A stretch of DNA of 64,000 nucleotides from Venturia oleaginea. Lineage: Eukaryota > Ascomycota > Dothideomycetes > Venturiales > Venturiaceae. The position numbers were made by a program, and so were the translations under genes. Below, piece by piece: positions 1 through 11,738 of this stretch (position 1 is its first letter; each line of letters opens with the position of its first letter). The notes below the pieces were generated by a model. It was given only the letters and a program-made list of their open reading frames with translations, did not search any database and was not told the DNA's origin. The DNA is taken from the NCBI GenBank assembly GCA_013176395.1, contig JABMLP010000009.1, positions 806,001-870,000 of the forward strand. The letters run 5' to 3'.

Positions 1-409
1 AAGACACAGGGTGCGAGTTATATAACCAGCAATCCAAAACGATTCTGGCCGTCCATGCTTTCATCGGATGATTCCCAAGACTTCTCAAGCCCACCCAGCC
101 CAGACAACAGTGTGGGGATACCAAGGGCGTATTCGCTGGTGTTTGGAGTTAGATCGCCCCTTGATACCCATTCTGGCTGTCCACAAAGCCTCCATTGCCA
201 TCGACAGCTGATGTCCGGAGGCTTTTCTTCTAAGGATACCTTCCGCATCCTTTCACCACTTCCCGAAAAGAGTCCTAGACCCTTCAGTCCATGTCCATTC
301 GGTCCTCATCTTCCTTGCCATCGCCCTCGAATGGATATCAATCCTCACAGAATAGCCAATTCTCAAATCCGACATCGTCTGTGGGAATGCCATCAAGCAA
401 ATCCACCTC

Positions 410-2692
410 CTATGCTGAAGTATCCTTCTCCCTACCGCGTGCGGCAGTGTTATCGGCCAGACTGGGCTGGGATTCTGGAGCCCGAGACTGCTGTGGCGGT
501 ACACCTTTAGGTTGGCAAGTCTGCTGAGCTTGGAATGTAGACAGATTATGTAGCACTCGTATGAAAGAACGGCGATGTTCGAAAGCTGCCTTTCGAAGCT
601 CCGGCATTGCGTCTCTCGTCAGAATATCAAATTCCGCGTAAGATGTAGTAGCACGCATTTGCGAAGAAACCCAACGCCGGTGGATCTCTGCGGCATCTTG
701 TGGCGAAGATGCTTGCTGAGGAGCACTTTGAGTAGCTTTAGGAGTAGATCGGCTGTCTTTTTTGATCGAAGCATTAGAGCCGTCGGGAGTGTTCAGAGCA
801 TCACCGCTGCTGGCATTGGGAAGAGCATGAGAAGCCTGGGTGTTAGGGAACTCTTCCGCTGGCTCTTTGAGGGCTTGCAATGTCGCCTCTCTCATCTCTT
901 GTGCTTCGGCTGCAGGAGTATTGCAACCACTCTTCTTATTTAGTCCCTTCTCCACCTCGATCGATGGCTTGGGGGCCCGGGATTTTTGACGGAGAGATGC
1001 TATCTTGAGTTTGGATATGTCTCTTGCTGGCGGCAGAGTACCCGGGTTGTAATAGTCTTCACCTTCCTCGTTGAAGTCATCGCTTTCATCGCCAGAGTCT
1101 ACGAGATGGCCTTGCCTATAGTCGTGAAACAAGTCGGGATCATTAACTATTCTTGCAATTTTAGATGCCTTCAACCTCTCATCTTCCTCCTTGGCTTGCT
1201 GAGCGAGATCTTGTGACCATCCTGGAACATGTCATCATTTCCCATAGGTTCCAGGTCTTGAGTGGCCTCGGCAACCAACTCGCTATCTCGGCTGTCCATA
1301 TTTTCCTGGTTAGGCGTGGAAAGAGAGGGCTTTCGCCAGTCGAAGGTTCTTGTCCAGCAAGTTGGACCATGGAATTTGAAGACGAATTCGTGACGGCCAT
1401 GTGTTTGGCATTGTGCGAGTTCGATAGCTGGAGTTTCCGAGCTCCGCGACGGAGAGGTGCTATCTTGCGTGCGGAGATGTCCGCTGCTGGTGGTGTTTGG
1501 TTGATCGCTGTTGATGCATCTTCCGCTCCACATTTCTGGGACCTGGCTGCAGGCTGCCCTTGCTGAGCTGGTAAAGTTTGCTGAGTTTGTAGGCCTTGAA
1601 GGGAATGTCGGTATTCTAAGACTTGTCATCGAAGGTCGAAATCCGTCACAAAACCTAAGAGAACGTCGAGCTCCTCGTCAGAGATATTGCCGCGAATATC
1701 CTGGTTGAGCCAGCACTGCACGATATGGGCAGAGGCTTCCGGCGTTTGAGCGTTCGAGCTGATGAGCAGCATTGCCAGGGGCTGGCGTTCAGGCTCCGGA
1801 GTCATTCCAGAGGAACGAGGCTGAGAATAGACGGTTGGTTGCTCGTAACCTGGGAATAAGTAATTGTTTCCGGTATTGGACACAAATTCCATGCAACCCG
1901 CCAAGGCATCGGCGAGTAAAATTGTCTCTTCCACATTTTCATCTTCATCTTCATCCACTGTCCTGTTTTTCTTCGTGTTCCTCTCCTCATCGGTCGCGCC
2001 AAGGGAATTTGCAGTTCCTACATTCTGATCGTTGGCGCACGTTGGTTCTTATTTAAAGTCTGTCTCACGCCACTCTTGGTGATGATGTCTCTGACTGGTT
2101 CCTTACGATCGACAGAGTTGCTTGGCGATGCCGGAGTCGCAACTTGCAGAGGTGAAAAGAAAGCCGATGGAGAGCGCGCTGCATCATGATCATAGTAGAA
2201 CATCCCAGAATCAGCGTCACAGAGGTAAGAATCATCGCCAGAAAAGGTTGAACCAGCGTCAGAGCCGTTGGTTTGATGTTCTTGGCGCTCAGCATCGTCA
2301 TACCATTCCGCACCAGAGTTAGCCTGATGGGACTCGGGTTCAATCAAGTTCGGCAATGAGTCGGAGTTGCCTTCCTCTTCCCAGGGCAAAATTGTGGCTG
2401 CAGCCATTTCGGCAGCGTACGGCAGTTCTGCTGGAGGCATCTGGAGAAAAGGGTTAATTAACGGGACTCTTGAAGATGGTGTGTTACTCACGCCGATGGA
2501 GGGCATGTTGAATCTTTGGTTCTGAACATCAAAGTTTGGGGCTATTGGATGTGAGAATGTGCTCTCCGAGCCCCAAGCTGCAGAATGAGTAGGTGGTGAG
2601 GCAGGCCCAGGGAAGGAATGGCTGTTATCTTCATCCATGCGATCCGGAGCTACATTTTCTACGACAGCAGAATCTGTAAGAATGTAGATCAT
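410..2692 (-). CDS. Disordered hypothetical protein, five exons
   Basis: I do not recognise this protein. Reading frames that look broken are joined by four GT-AG introns with matching phases: 2441-2491 (51 nt, GTGAGT donor), 2025-2068 (44 nt), 1581-1649 (69 nt, removing an in-frame TGA) and 1222-1279 (58 nt, weak GTTGGT donor). Exons 2492-2692, 2069-2440, 1650-2024, 1280-1580 and 410-1221 add up to 687 codons including the stop. The product is polar and acidic (a DEDEDEN run, many S/P/Q) with a helical, charged stretch after the last intron (WSQDLAQQAKEEDERLKAS). A segment PPAxDISxxKIAxLR occurs twice, in exons 4 and 5. The start at 2692 is uncertain: a possible acceptor lies just inside it and a later ATG begins MDEDNSHSF. 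The last intron is the least certain join. Confidence 0.55.
988..1496. repeat. Diverged direct repeat inside a coding region
   Basis: About 45 bp near 990-1034 recur at 1450-1494, both reading GAGAGRTGCTATCTTG followed by a similar stretch ending GCTGGYGG. On the minus strand both encode PPAxDISxxKIAxLR in the same frame of the five-exon gene, so this is an internal protein repeat rather than a chance match. Confidence 0.6.
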
Positions 2693-2976
2693 GTATCAGA
2701 CATGTGATGTGGATTGTTAAGACACCGGATTGCTGCATTCCTGCTGCAAACAGTCATTCTTTGTTATTTGCACTGTAGAATGGCCTACATGACCTGATTG
2801 AACTGCCCTTATGGCGAGAACATGCAACTCTATGTCCATTCAACTCAACAACTGTGTATTTCGCTCGATCTCATAGAATCGTATTGGTTGAAAGGGTCCT
2901 CTTCCATGAGGTCCGAATGTGCCATATCACCAGATATATTCGGGTCGACTGAGGTTTCGACGGACATCTCGATGTC

Positions 2977-4791
2977 CTAGATGTCATACTCCGGCAACGT
3001 AAAGGAACTGATGTGAGGGAAGTCAAGACTCTGTACGCTCTCATGGCTCTCTCGAGTGGCTTCAGCGACACAGCTGTCTGCGTCTCCAGTGCCATTCACC
3101 GAAAGGAAAGTGGCTGGCACATGATCTGTGCGACCAAGAATGCCAGAGACAAGTGAGTGCTGAGTAGAAGCTGTGCATTCTTGTGACAGAGCTCCATCTC
3201 CGAAACCGCCATCAACATGAAATGACTCCTTGTTTGGGCGGTCCGTAATCAAAGGAACGGATGGAGTAGGAGAGGCATTCCACGCATCAATCTCTCTGTA
3301 CTGATCTGTGCTCTTCCTCTCTCAATCAGTTGGTTTCGACGAAGCGCCCAAATGTTCGTAACCATCAGTAAAATTGGACAGCGAGTACACAACTGGCTCT
3401 TGAGGATCGTAGCGAAGGCGACGGAAACCTTGCATGGATTCTCAGAAACGGTAACCGGGTCGGCCGTTCCAAAGTCAATCCTAGATAACAGGTACCCAAA
3501 CAGCGACAGCTGAAATTCGCGGTTGGACGACTGAAAGAGCGGCTGCACTTCCACAATGTCTCGCGGTCTCATTCCTGACCAATGAGAGAAGACGCCATCA
3601 CCACCTGCCTCATCGTTGTGGATGTAGAGATACATAACACGGCCAGAGAATGCGGTCCCGACTCCAATGAACGAGAATCCCTTGGCTTGAGAAGAAGTCT
3701 CTGCGCGATTTGCGACAAGCTGCACGTCAAGGCCGCGCTCTCGTCCCCATCTGAAGGCAATATCGGCACGGGTGTCATACCCATAGTCATTGCACTCCTG
3801 ACTTCCAATTGCCCGCCGAACTTCCAATCTCTCCTTGTCAAATAGCTCGGATTTGAGGTCCAGGAATGTAGGCGGCGCAATGTCTGGATATTGGGAAATC
3901 CAACTCAGCATGATTGCAAAGAAACCACACATTAACAACCCACTGGTTGGCGTATAGATTAATTTTGGAGGAGTCTGAAAGTGTGCATATGGGATCCAGC
4001 TCCATTTTCCGAAGAGAGGTACATTCTTGGCTGTGTGAGTGAGAGATGAACGAGTCATTCTCGATAGCAGGACCGGCGTCAAGGTCACAGCTCAGAGGGA
4101 AAAGGGGTTCGCCCAAAGACTGATCCTCAGACATTTCTGATGCTGAGTCTGTGTTGCGTTCCTCGAATTGATAGAGCTCATCGACTTCCAATGCATCCTC
4201 TTCTTCTGAATCATTGTACTCAAACTCTTCGTCAATGAAGCTCACATCCGATGCTGATCCTTCCGAATCCCCTGCATCAGCGGTGCTAGGAGTCGAGGAA
4301 GTCTGCAACTGGATTGGAGTAACGTCGAGCGGTTCCGCAGTTTCAACGTCTGATACTTCGTCTTCAGCATTGCTAGAAACAACGAAGATACTTTCAGAAA
4401 CAAGAAAGGATGGCTGAGACGAGAAAAGCGACAGTTTCTTGGTCAGATTAGCAAGCTCCTCCAGGTCAGGGTCAAGAAATGATGATGCCTGACTTGGAAC
4501 CACTATGCTTGACAATGCAGTCTCAGACTCCAATACTTCGTCTTCAACATTGCTAGAAAAAACGGAAGGAGCTTTAGGATCATCAAAGGATGAATGATAC
4601 GTGAAAGGAGTCGAGTTCCGGGGTGAACCGGAGGGCTCCCCCAACAAAGCGTCAGGAGACGAAGGAGCCTCAAGTTTTTCAGCAGATGGCGTTACTACTG
4701 AAATAGTCTCAGTCCGTTCGACGGAACCCTCGTCTGGAGTGCTGGGTGCTGGGTGGTGTTGAGGAGGTTGTAAAATGCGTTTGTGGGGCAA
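2977..4791 (-). CDS. Acidic protein with possible OTU-like cysteine-protease core
   Basis: Three frames are joined by two phase-consistent introns: 4031-4088 (58 nt, phase 1, acceptor CACACAG) and 3306-3388 (83 nt, phase 1, AACTGAT branch-like site). Exons are 4089 to about 4791, 3389-4030 and 2977-3305. The first ~230 residues are acidic, Ser/Pro-rich and probably disordered. The C-terminal half is globular, with a buried-looking cysteine motif (GLLMCGFFAIMLSW) and, about 110 residues later, a histidine in HNDEAGGDGVFSHWSGM. A Cys helix followed by a late His is the layout of OTU-type and related papain-fold proteases. This is inferred from motifs only and could be wrong. The open frame at 4791 begins with TTG, so the true start probably lies in an upstream exon I could not place. 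Confidence 0.55.
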
Positions 4792-5822
4792 GCGGCGACC
4801 ACGGCTGGAACAGGGTCAGGACCAAAGGTGGTGAGAGAAGAGTAGTCGGTCCTCATTCATCGACTCCTCCGACCTCACCAACTAGATAGGAATTGAAGGG
4901 GAGAACGTTACTCATCTCCCACCGACTCGAAAATCGAAGTGGTGACTATTTTCGTCCAGTTTGTCTGTGATCTGCTTTGAGCCATTGTCCCTGCTTTCCA
5001 CCAAGAGTACTGACTACGTTTTCAGTTCTCATAGACAACCACCTTTGGTATTTGGTCGAAGTTGAAAGATTTTTACTCAGGCTCGATATCTAATGGCCTC
5101 CATAGAGACTCCCAGACCACGATTTGGAAGCTGTATGTATGTCACTTGCACCTCCTCCTTAAGGCTATAGTGAGGAATAGATCCAAAAAAACGGTAAGAA
5201 GAAACTCATAAGATATCCATAGCTCTTTTAGATTATCTAGCCATGTCTTTTGTTAAGATCTTCTTTGACCTCTATCCTCAAACCAGAGTCCAAGCTCTTG
5301 AAGTCAACCTCACTGCCAACCTTCATCTCCACCCAACATCATCATGGTCCAAGTCTTCTAATTTTTTCCCGTTGAGCTATGTCGGCTGTTAAAGTCGTTT
5401 TGCATACTGAGACAATTTGTATAGTCTGATATCAAGATGAACATGAACATGCCCTTTGCAGCGGCGCCCAACTGATCTCAAAAGTCGATAAAAACGCCAA
5501 GCCCAGCACAGAAAGATCGGGGCCTTCGCATTCAAGTCGATACATCGATGAAGCAGGCTTTTTAACAAGGATCGTGCGATGTTTTTGATGAATGAAGATT
5601 GAGATCTGAAAGATGAGGTGGTTTGCTAGCGCGAACGCTAAGCCGGGAATGGATATAATTCAACCCGGAGCGAGGTCACTCTCTCAATTATCACCATGTT
5701 TCTGTTTCTTCGACCATTATTCAGTTCATTATAGGAACTGGTTCTATATGTCCCATATTTTGACAGACGTGCTTGGCTTTTAGCCTGCTGAGTCTTGATT
5801 TCTCTCCTCCCTCTGTCATTGT
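4792..5822. other. Intergenic region without a supported gene
   Basis: Only short open frames without recognisable content are present (for example 5638-5844, minus). The part next to 4791 should hold the 5' end and promoter of the OTU-like gene, and may include a small first exon near 4860-4930. The part next to 5822 is the 3' side of the monooxygenase gene. Confidence 0.5.
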
Positions 5823-7175
5823 CTACCACTCCCGCATCAACCACCGAGCAAAGCCTTCTCCACTTGTCGCTCCAATATCCTGATCTGGTCCTTCTGTCAA
5901 ATCGAAGCCTCCATACGAGTCCAAAACTTTCTTCGCCTCCTTACTAGCATCAAACCCCTGAAACAACTTTCTCATCCCCAAACTCACACCGTCACTCCCA
6001 GGAGGCGGCAACTCAGCAAACCTGTTATCCAGCTCCATAACCCTCACCTCCAGCTCTTTCCTCGGCATCGTCCCCCAAGAATTCGACAAAACCTGAGCAG
6101 CCATACCTCTCCCTAACCTCGCCTTCTCAAAGATCTCCAAGCGCTTCGAGATGGTTTGCAAAGTCGAAGATTCAGGGAATATGACTCCCAAAGCCGCCGC
6201 CTCCTCAATATCCTGCGCAGTCCCCTGACCAAGCGTAGACAACATGGGATGTGCGGCATCACCAATTACCACAACCTTTCCTCTTTGTATTTTTTTGAGA
6301 GGATCGTGTACATACGTTCTGGAGCACTTCACCTTGTCCAGCAAACTCACTAGCTCAACAACACTAGGATGAAATCGCTCTACCGCATCGACAAATTCCT
6401 GCTTTGTTGCGTTCTGATTCCAGGCATCAACTTCGCGTGCACTGTCCCTGTTGTTTGAAGGGTGCAAACAAGCAATGTCAAGATATTGGTTGTTGCGAGC
6501 GGGATAAGTGATAAGCATGACCCTCTTGTCCGGCACCGAGAAATTGAGAAACCCGGGGTCTTGATGTTCCCACCACTCACCGAGAATTGGATGTTGTAGT
6601 ATATCTGCCATAGGAACCAAGCCCCTATACGTCGATGAGCCAGTATCTTTCAGAGGGACTGGTTCTCCGACGATGTGTTGCAATACATCGCAATGGACTC
6701 CAGTCGAGACAACAATCAGATCCTTCCTGATCACGATGCCATCTCTCGTTGTGATTGTTCCTTCTTCACATTCCAAGCTCACAACCTCCGTTCCTAACAT
6801 CACCTTCACACCCTCCCGTTGAGCAAGGTTTCTCAACTCCTCATGCATATCGACCCAATCCAGAGAGAACCAATCAGCCCCGAAGAGCTCTTGACAATCC
6901 CGGAAGCTCTCTTGAAATCTTGGCGCTAACGTAGTCCCATCCACGACTCTCACTTGCAACTTCGGCGTCGCTTGTGCCCTCTCAAGATCAAATCCCCATC
7001 TCAACAATTCCCGAACCGCATTGGGAGGAACCGTGAGTGCAGCTCCAACTTCAAAAAGAGATCGTGATTTTTCGTAGACGGTGACGATGTGGCCACTTCG
7101 GCGGAGGGAAATAGCAGCGCTGAGACCTGCGATGCCTGCGCCAATGATTGCGATGTCAAGCATAATTTTGAACAA
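5823..7175 (-). CDS. FAD-dependent monooxygenase (salicylate hydroxylase-like)
   Basis: Single-exon gene of 450 codons. It is a class A flavoprotein aromatic hydroxylase: FAD is reduced by NAD(P)H and used to hydroxylate a small, often phenolic, substrate. The N-terminal dinucleotide-binding fold reads IIGAGIAGLSAA (about residues 9-20) and is followed by the acidic residue of a VYEKS strand. The second FAD motif, GDAAHPMLSTLGQGTAQD, lies near residue 305. The length fits the UbiH/salicylate hydroxylase family. I see no signal peptide or membrane anchor. A second in-frame ATG at 7163 directly precedes the Rossmann strand and could be the real start. The substrate cannot be read from sequence. 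No pathway partner lies next to it except the P450 relic at 9-10 kb on the opposite strand. Confidence 0.88.
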   Translation of the reverse strand: MFKIMLDIAIIGAGIAGLSAAISLRRSGHIVTVYEKSRSLFEVGAALTVPPNAVRELLRWGFDLERAQATPKLQVRVVDGTTLAPRFQESFRDCQELFGADWFSLDWVDMHEELRNLAQREGVKVMLGTEVVSLECEEGTITTRDGIVIRKDLIVVSTGVHCDVLQHIVGEPVPLKDTGSSTYRGLVPMADILQHPILGEWWEHQDPGFLNFSVPDKRVMLITYPARNNQYLDIACLHPSNNRDSAREVDAWNQNATKQEFVDAVERFHPSVVELVSLLDKVKCSRTYVHDPLKKIQRGKVVVIGDAAHPMLSTLGQGTAQDIEEAAALGVIFPESSTLQTISKRLEIFEKARLGRGMAAQVLSNSWGTMPRKELEVRVMELDNRFAELPPPGSDGVSLGMRKLFQGFDASKEAKKVLDSYGGFDLTEGPDQDIGATSGEGFARWLMREW

Positions 7176-9081
7176 GGCTAGGTTGATGGAATGAAAGTGA
7201 CGTAGGAGTAGTACCTTGATTGTGTACTTACCAGCACCGGTATGCTGCGCAAAACGATGGCTTCGATATGTTGCAAATTCTATCCGCTGCTTGTGGGTTG
7301 TGGCGGAGATGCGACCCTCGGCATACCCAAATGAGGCTATTTAATCGGGCTTCGTCCCGCATCTACACAACATACCGTAACTGACCCCATCTGGCGAGGC
7401 TCCATTTATGGAGTAGGGCTGCTCTGGGAGTGGATCACGCATGCGGACATATCAATTAAGCTCGATCTATCCCGGAGATCAGTGGGAATATCGTAATCTT
7501 ACACAAGACTGCCATATGCCCTGGGAATTCACCAGAAAGGATGCTTGGGACAGAAACTGCAGTCATCAGGTAAGCTCGTAACTGGCATACTTCGTCTCCT
7601 GAACACCTGCTCATTGTGTATTGCTGTTATTATTCTTGATGCAAACTTCGTTCCTATCATCAAGGCGATTGTGGAGTTGGCGGGTTTGAGCAGCATTGCA
7701 GAGGCAGTCGAAGGTCTTTCCTAAGAAATCTTGCGTACGTTGAAAAGCCAAGATGAGGCGTTCGTCATTGACGTCCTTTTCCTCGATCACAGGGACAAGT
7801 ACGGAGCTTTTTGTCGAGCTAGGTATGCTGAAACATGCTTCTTTGATCATGGCGGATAATGAGGATTTCCCAGGCTCGCCTGACTACATGGACTTCGTCA
7901 GAGAGAGGGCAGCGGCTACCGACGTATTACGCTTCTCGTCGGAGAAGGAGAGTAGTGGCGGAAGCGGTGGAGCGAGCAGTAAAATTGCCGAAATCTCATA
8001 TCAAGATGCTGATTGTGCGCGCATAGAACACGATAACATGTAGCCATCGGTTGTCGCAAAGCCACTCCTTGTGCTTCTCAGTTCCAAAGTATCTGGAGAC
8101 TGTACTGAGAAATTCCGAATTGCCAATCCACATCAGTCGGCATGTGTTTGTACTTCTTGCACTGTGTATATCCATGGAAGGAGGTTCGTGGTGGCAGGGG
8201 GTCGATAGTCGTGCTACTACGCTATGGGTAGCTTGCTAAGTAGTGGTAGATCGGTGGGTACAGCTCCACATGATTAATTTCAGATTCGTTTTCGGATTCT
8301 GGACTATGATGGCAGCGTTGTATAAAGTGTACATAATATGTGGGTGGTTATTGCGGGGGAGGATGTTCAGTGCGGAGATGAAATGGGATGTAACTATCAG
8401 ACCGATACAGAATCTTTGAGAACGATCTGACGAACTTATTTTGTCTAATCCTCTAGCTCTTAACTCCATCAAGTCTTCATCAATACGCGCAACATGCTCG
8501 GGACCCTCTCTTTCCAATAATACAAGAGGACAGCGCTCCTCAAATCACAATCTAATGAAATCCAGGTCTAGCTCTCAAGATGACTGCTTACAGACCAATT
8601 TTCGAGCAACACCAAACTCAAGGCTGCGAATGCTTTCGAAACAAAGACATTACCTTCCTGCTTCTCTACTTGCTCCATCACATCGCTTCTCATGAACCGA
8701 TCATAATAGGCATAGTCTTCTTCGTAAAAGAGATGCCACACAAGGAGGAATCTCTCGCGATTGTTGGCATTTATGATGGAACAAATCATACTGCGATTGG
8801 TGTCGGGAGGCACTCTCCTTGCTTTACCTCCATTGGCACACTATCATCTCTTGGAACTGATAGATTTCCTGGGAAGAACTACTAGCATCAACACCATGAG
8901 AAGCATGGAACAAGCAGGAATGGCAACAGTGGATATATGTGCTTCGATCAGGAACTGAAGTTCAAGATCTTGTTCTTCTATACCAAGCCGTTTGCATGCA
9001 GTCAGTTCCTCAATACCCTCTCGCTATGCTCCTCCTGGCCATCTTGACATATGATCTTGTGCCGGAGAATGATTCAAAACA
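7176..9081. other. Gene-poor region with unrecognised short open frames
   Basis: The monooxygenase promoter lies at its left end. Open frames at 7753-8043 (plus, 96 codons, Gly/Ser-rich tail), 7611-7850 and 8236-8813 (minus) and 8580-8958 (plus) are short, overlap on both strands and match nothing I recognise. The minus-strand stretch 8813-8460 reads as plausible protein in several frames with stops between, which would fit a decayed gene. None is called as a gene. Confidence 0.4.
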
Positions 9082-10070
9082 TTGAAGGTGGCCGAAAGGA
9101 TCAGCATCATAGTCTTCGAAGCCCATTTTTGCAAGTGGCATCTATGGAATGTTTTTTACATGCCATATGAATTGCCAATCAGCGCCTCAAGCTTGCCATA
9201 TTTGGATGGGAACTTTGTCAAACGGGCTATACACGACAAAATTGGATCGATCTTCGTCTTGGTCACACCAGGATTGAATCACGTTTGGATCGCAGACCCA
9301 GAAGCTGCAGTCGGTCTGCTAGCCAGATATCACTAGTTTGACAAACAACCTGCTGCGAAACAGATACTCGCATTCATGAACCCCAACATAGGACCGGTCA
9401 GTGGCCTCTTTCATGGTACAACAAGAACCAAGCTGACGGATTGCGAAGGCAGATGGCTATCATTGGGCCCACCAGCGGCGCTTGATCCCTCCACGCCTCA
9501 ACTGGTTCTAGCGCATATGGGCAGCAATTTTGCGAGGATCTTCTCAATAGGCGCGAGAAATGGCGGGTATCCATCGAAATTACCGTGTATTGAACATCTT
9601 AAGTGTAGTTGGAAACGTTCACACATACGATTGGAACACCGAAGTCGCAGGGCGGTAACAATCAAGACCCTGAAGGCGAGTTTGGCATAGTCTACTTTAT
9701 TTGACGCCGCCAAGAAAATTCGTGAATCAATTTTATCCCATTGGTAATTCTCCCTGTAACTCTTCTGTGCCTCGTACCGCTTTCAGAAATCTGCTCATGT
9801 AGTTCGAGAATTCCGTTCTTCGGCAGGTAAGTGCTGGGGTCATGAAAGGACTCTGGTGGCCCAAGATTGCCTGAAGGTAACTTTGTAGCTTTGCTTCTAT
9901 CAAGGCATGATGACAATTTGACCAATACGCTAGAGGTCACCTAGCGCCTGGTTTTTCAACGAGATGCAAGGAAATTTGTTTTGGTTCACTGCGTTCGCGT
10001 TCGATACAACCACCATTCAATGATATCCGCTGTCGCCATCCTCACAGCTTATCGGGAGTGGTAAGACTGT
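9082..10070 (+). pseudogene. Decayed cytochrome P450
   Basis: The open frame 9082-9336 ends in a segment typical of fungal P450 N-terminal halves (VTPGLNHVWIADPEAAVGLL). After an in-frame TAG at 9337 the same frame continues plausibly with FDKQPAAKQ and a PNIG motif of the B-B' region. About 600 bp further, at 9957-10017, the frame reads EMQGNLFWFTAFAFDTT, which aligns with the P450 I helix (consensus AGHDTT, here FAFDTT). A frame change at about 10019 then gives ILTAYREW, like the xxPEW end of that helix. Stops and frame changes lie between the blocks. I found no heme-binding FxxGxRxCxG motif downstream, so the 3' half seems lost. A functional gene is very unlikely. The family assignment is from motifs, with no alignment run. 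Confidence 0.65.
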
Positions 10071-10363
10071 AGCTTATGGAATCAGCGGTCCAGGACCATC
10101 ACCCCATCTCGTTCATCCCTTAAATCCAGGCGTAGCTTTATTTTGCATCTCAAAACAAACACCTTCATATCTCCTTCAAGTACATTCTCAACACAACAAC
10201 AACCATCCGGCAACAACATGAGTAGACATTCATCCACATCTAATCTCCATCTCCATCTACACCTCCTCCCCCAACACCCCCTCACCCCCCAAACAACTAT
10301 CTCCAATCCTCCCAATCTCTCCCCAATCCGCACAAGTAACAAAATAAACCTCTCCCCATTCAA

Positions 10364-10915
10364 TTAATGTATACTCCCACTCCCCTCAACACAATTCACC
10401 GCCCCCTCCGCCAACGCCAATACCTCAGCCATACGAGTTTCAAAATCTAACCAATAGTCTGGTAGTGATATCATTTTATCATTTTCCTCTTTCTCCTTTT
10501 CCTCTTTCTCCTTTTCCTCTTTCTCCTTTTCCTCTTTCTCCTTTTCCTCCTTCTCCTCTTTTCCCTCTTTCTCCTTCTCCTTCCCCTCCTTCCCCTTCTC
10601 CTCCGCACATCCCTTACATGGTGCTACAATCCCCCCTCTCAAATCCGTAAAATAGCCTCAAGGTTTTTAGGCAACGAATACAGAAAGAACGACTGAATAC
10701 CTCGTCGATGAATTTTGTATTGTTCGTGGGTATATTATCGGGAGATAAATTATCTTTTTACAGAGAGGGGGAGGGTAATTAATAGCCTTGAGAGAGATTT
10801 CTTCAAGTTTGGGATCTAGGGTTTGGGGAGGAAGAGGGAGAGGGGTGGATATAGCTCCATCTCCATCTCCATCCCCATCTCCCTCTACTATACTAAAACC
10901 ACTATCACATCCCAT
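10364..10915 (-). CDS. Low-complexity hypothetical, possibly two exons
   Basis: Two open frames, 10667-10915 (ATG at 10915, GDGDGDG run) and 10364-10642 (opening with TTG, so probably an internal or 3' exon), could belong to one gene, but I could not place the intron. The second frame begins RGGIVAPCKGC, resembling the opening of a family of fungal proteins of unknown function with a CxxC pair. It then runs into a long Glu/Lys repeat encoded by the minisatellite and ends DYWLDFETRMAEVLALAEG. The CxxC-type resemblance is weak and from memory of family appearance only. The frame could equally be a by-product of the repeat. Confidence 0.3.
10486..10605. repeat. 15-bp minisatellite (CCTCTTTCTCCTTTT)
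   Basis: Four exact 15-bp units occupy 10486-10545 and are followed by about 60 bp of degenerate CT-rich units. On the minus strand the array encodes EKEEK pentapeptides. It is a strongly strand-biased polypyrimidine tract. Confidence 0.9.
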
Positions 10916-11591
10916 CCGTACCCCCTCCTAATACCTATTCTCAAATCACCCTTCTACCTAATTAAGTAAGAAGGCCTCCAAAGTCGAATTTCCAGCCTGT
11001 ACGAGGCGGAGGCTACGAACCTTCCATATCGTCTCGAAGATGATGGGAGAGCCGATGGAAATCGCTGTCCGTGGACTCACCCTCCACGGGCATCGGACGG
11101 CACATCGTGGTGGTTTACCTGGCAGAGCGGACTCTACCACACCACGAGCGATGCTCCTGAGGAAAACTCAGTACGTAGTAAGAGATGGCAATACAGCGAT
11201 TACACGAAGAGCAAAGTATACTAGAAGTACCACGCTGGCACCGAGTCGGAGGAGTTCAAGTCCCGCCAAGGCCGCACAAAGAGTCCAAAATTCTTAACTA
11301 CGACTACTACCTTACCTACTCCCTACACCACCTCACCTACCTTACCTACTACGCAATAGTCTGAACAGACATCACCTCACCTACCAACAACGATGGCGCG
11401 AGAGTCCAAAGGGGCCGCAACAGGAGCTGGAGGATAAAGGGCAGGGCAACATCGAAAAGTGAGCGGGGAGGAGGAGGACCACCCCCGGTACAGGGACAAA
11501 GGGCAGGGGTGATAGGGAGAAAAAGGGCAGGTTAAGGGTAGGAGGGTATTCTGGTGATGTGAGTTGGGGGGACGACGGACCACGGCAGGTT
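10916..11591. other. Intergenic, no gene seen
   Basis: No convincing open frame. Short repeats of CTACCTTACCTA type lie at 11300-11350. Nothing here is recognisable as coding or RNA. Confidence 0.4.
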
Positions 11592-11738
11592 TGTGACGGC
11601 TTGCTAGGCTACTGGAACAACCACAGTGTTCAAGCACCAACAAGGCGCCACAGTACACGAGCCATGTGACGGCTTGGTAGGCTACTGGAACAACCACAGT
11701 GTCCAAGCACCTAACAAGGCGCCACAGTACACGGGCCA
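11592..11738. repeat. 73-bp imperfect tandem duplication
   Basis: TGTGACGGCTTG at 11592 restarts at 11665 and both copies run through GCGCCACAGTACACG with only a few differences. Downstream, 11745-11790 contains ATAAGTAGGCCTTGCCCCC and no open frame. The duplication could belong to an old transposon end, but I found no matching terminus. Confidence 0.85.

Noticed and set aside
410..2692. A gene broken by frameshifts and an in-frame TGA
   Set aside because: Four GT-AG introns with matching phase restore one frame, and exon lengths sum to a multiple of three.
2977..4791. Two frameshifts in the OTU-like gene
   Set aside because: Introns 4031-4088 and 3306-3388 fit in phase and join the frames.
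11240..11275. tRNA-like GTTCAAG T-loop
   Set aside because: The flanking 5-bp stems do not pair and there is no acceptor or anticodon arm. A similar TTCGAAT at 40842 fails for the same reason.
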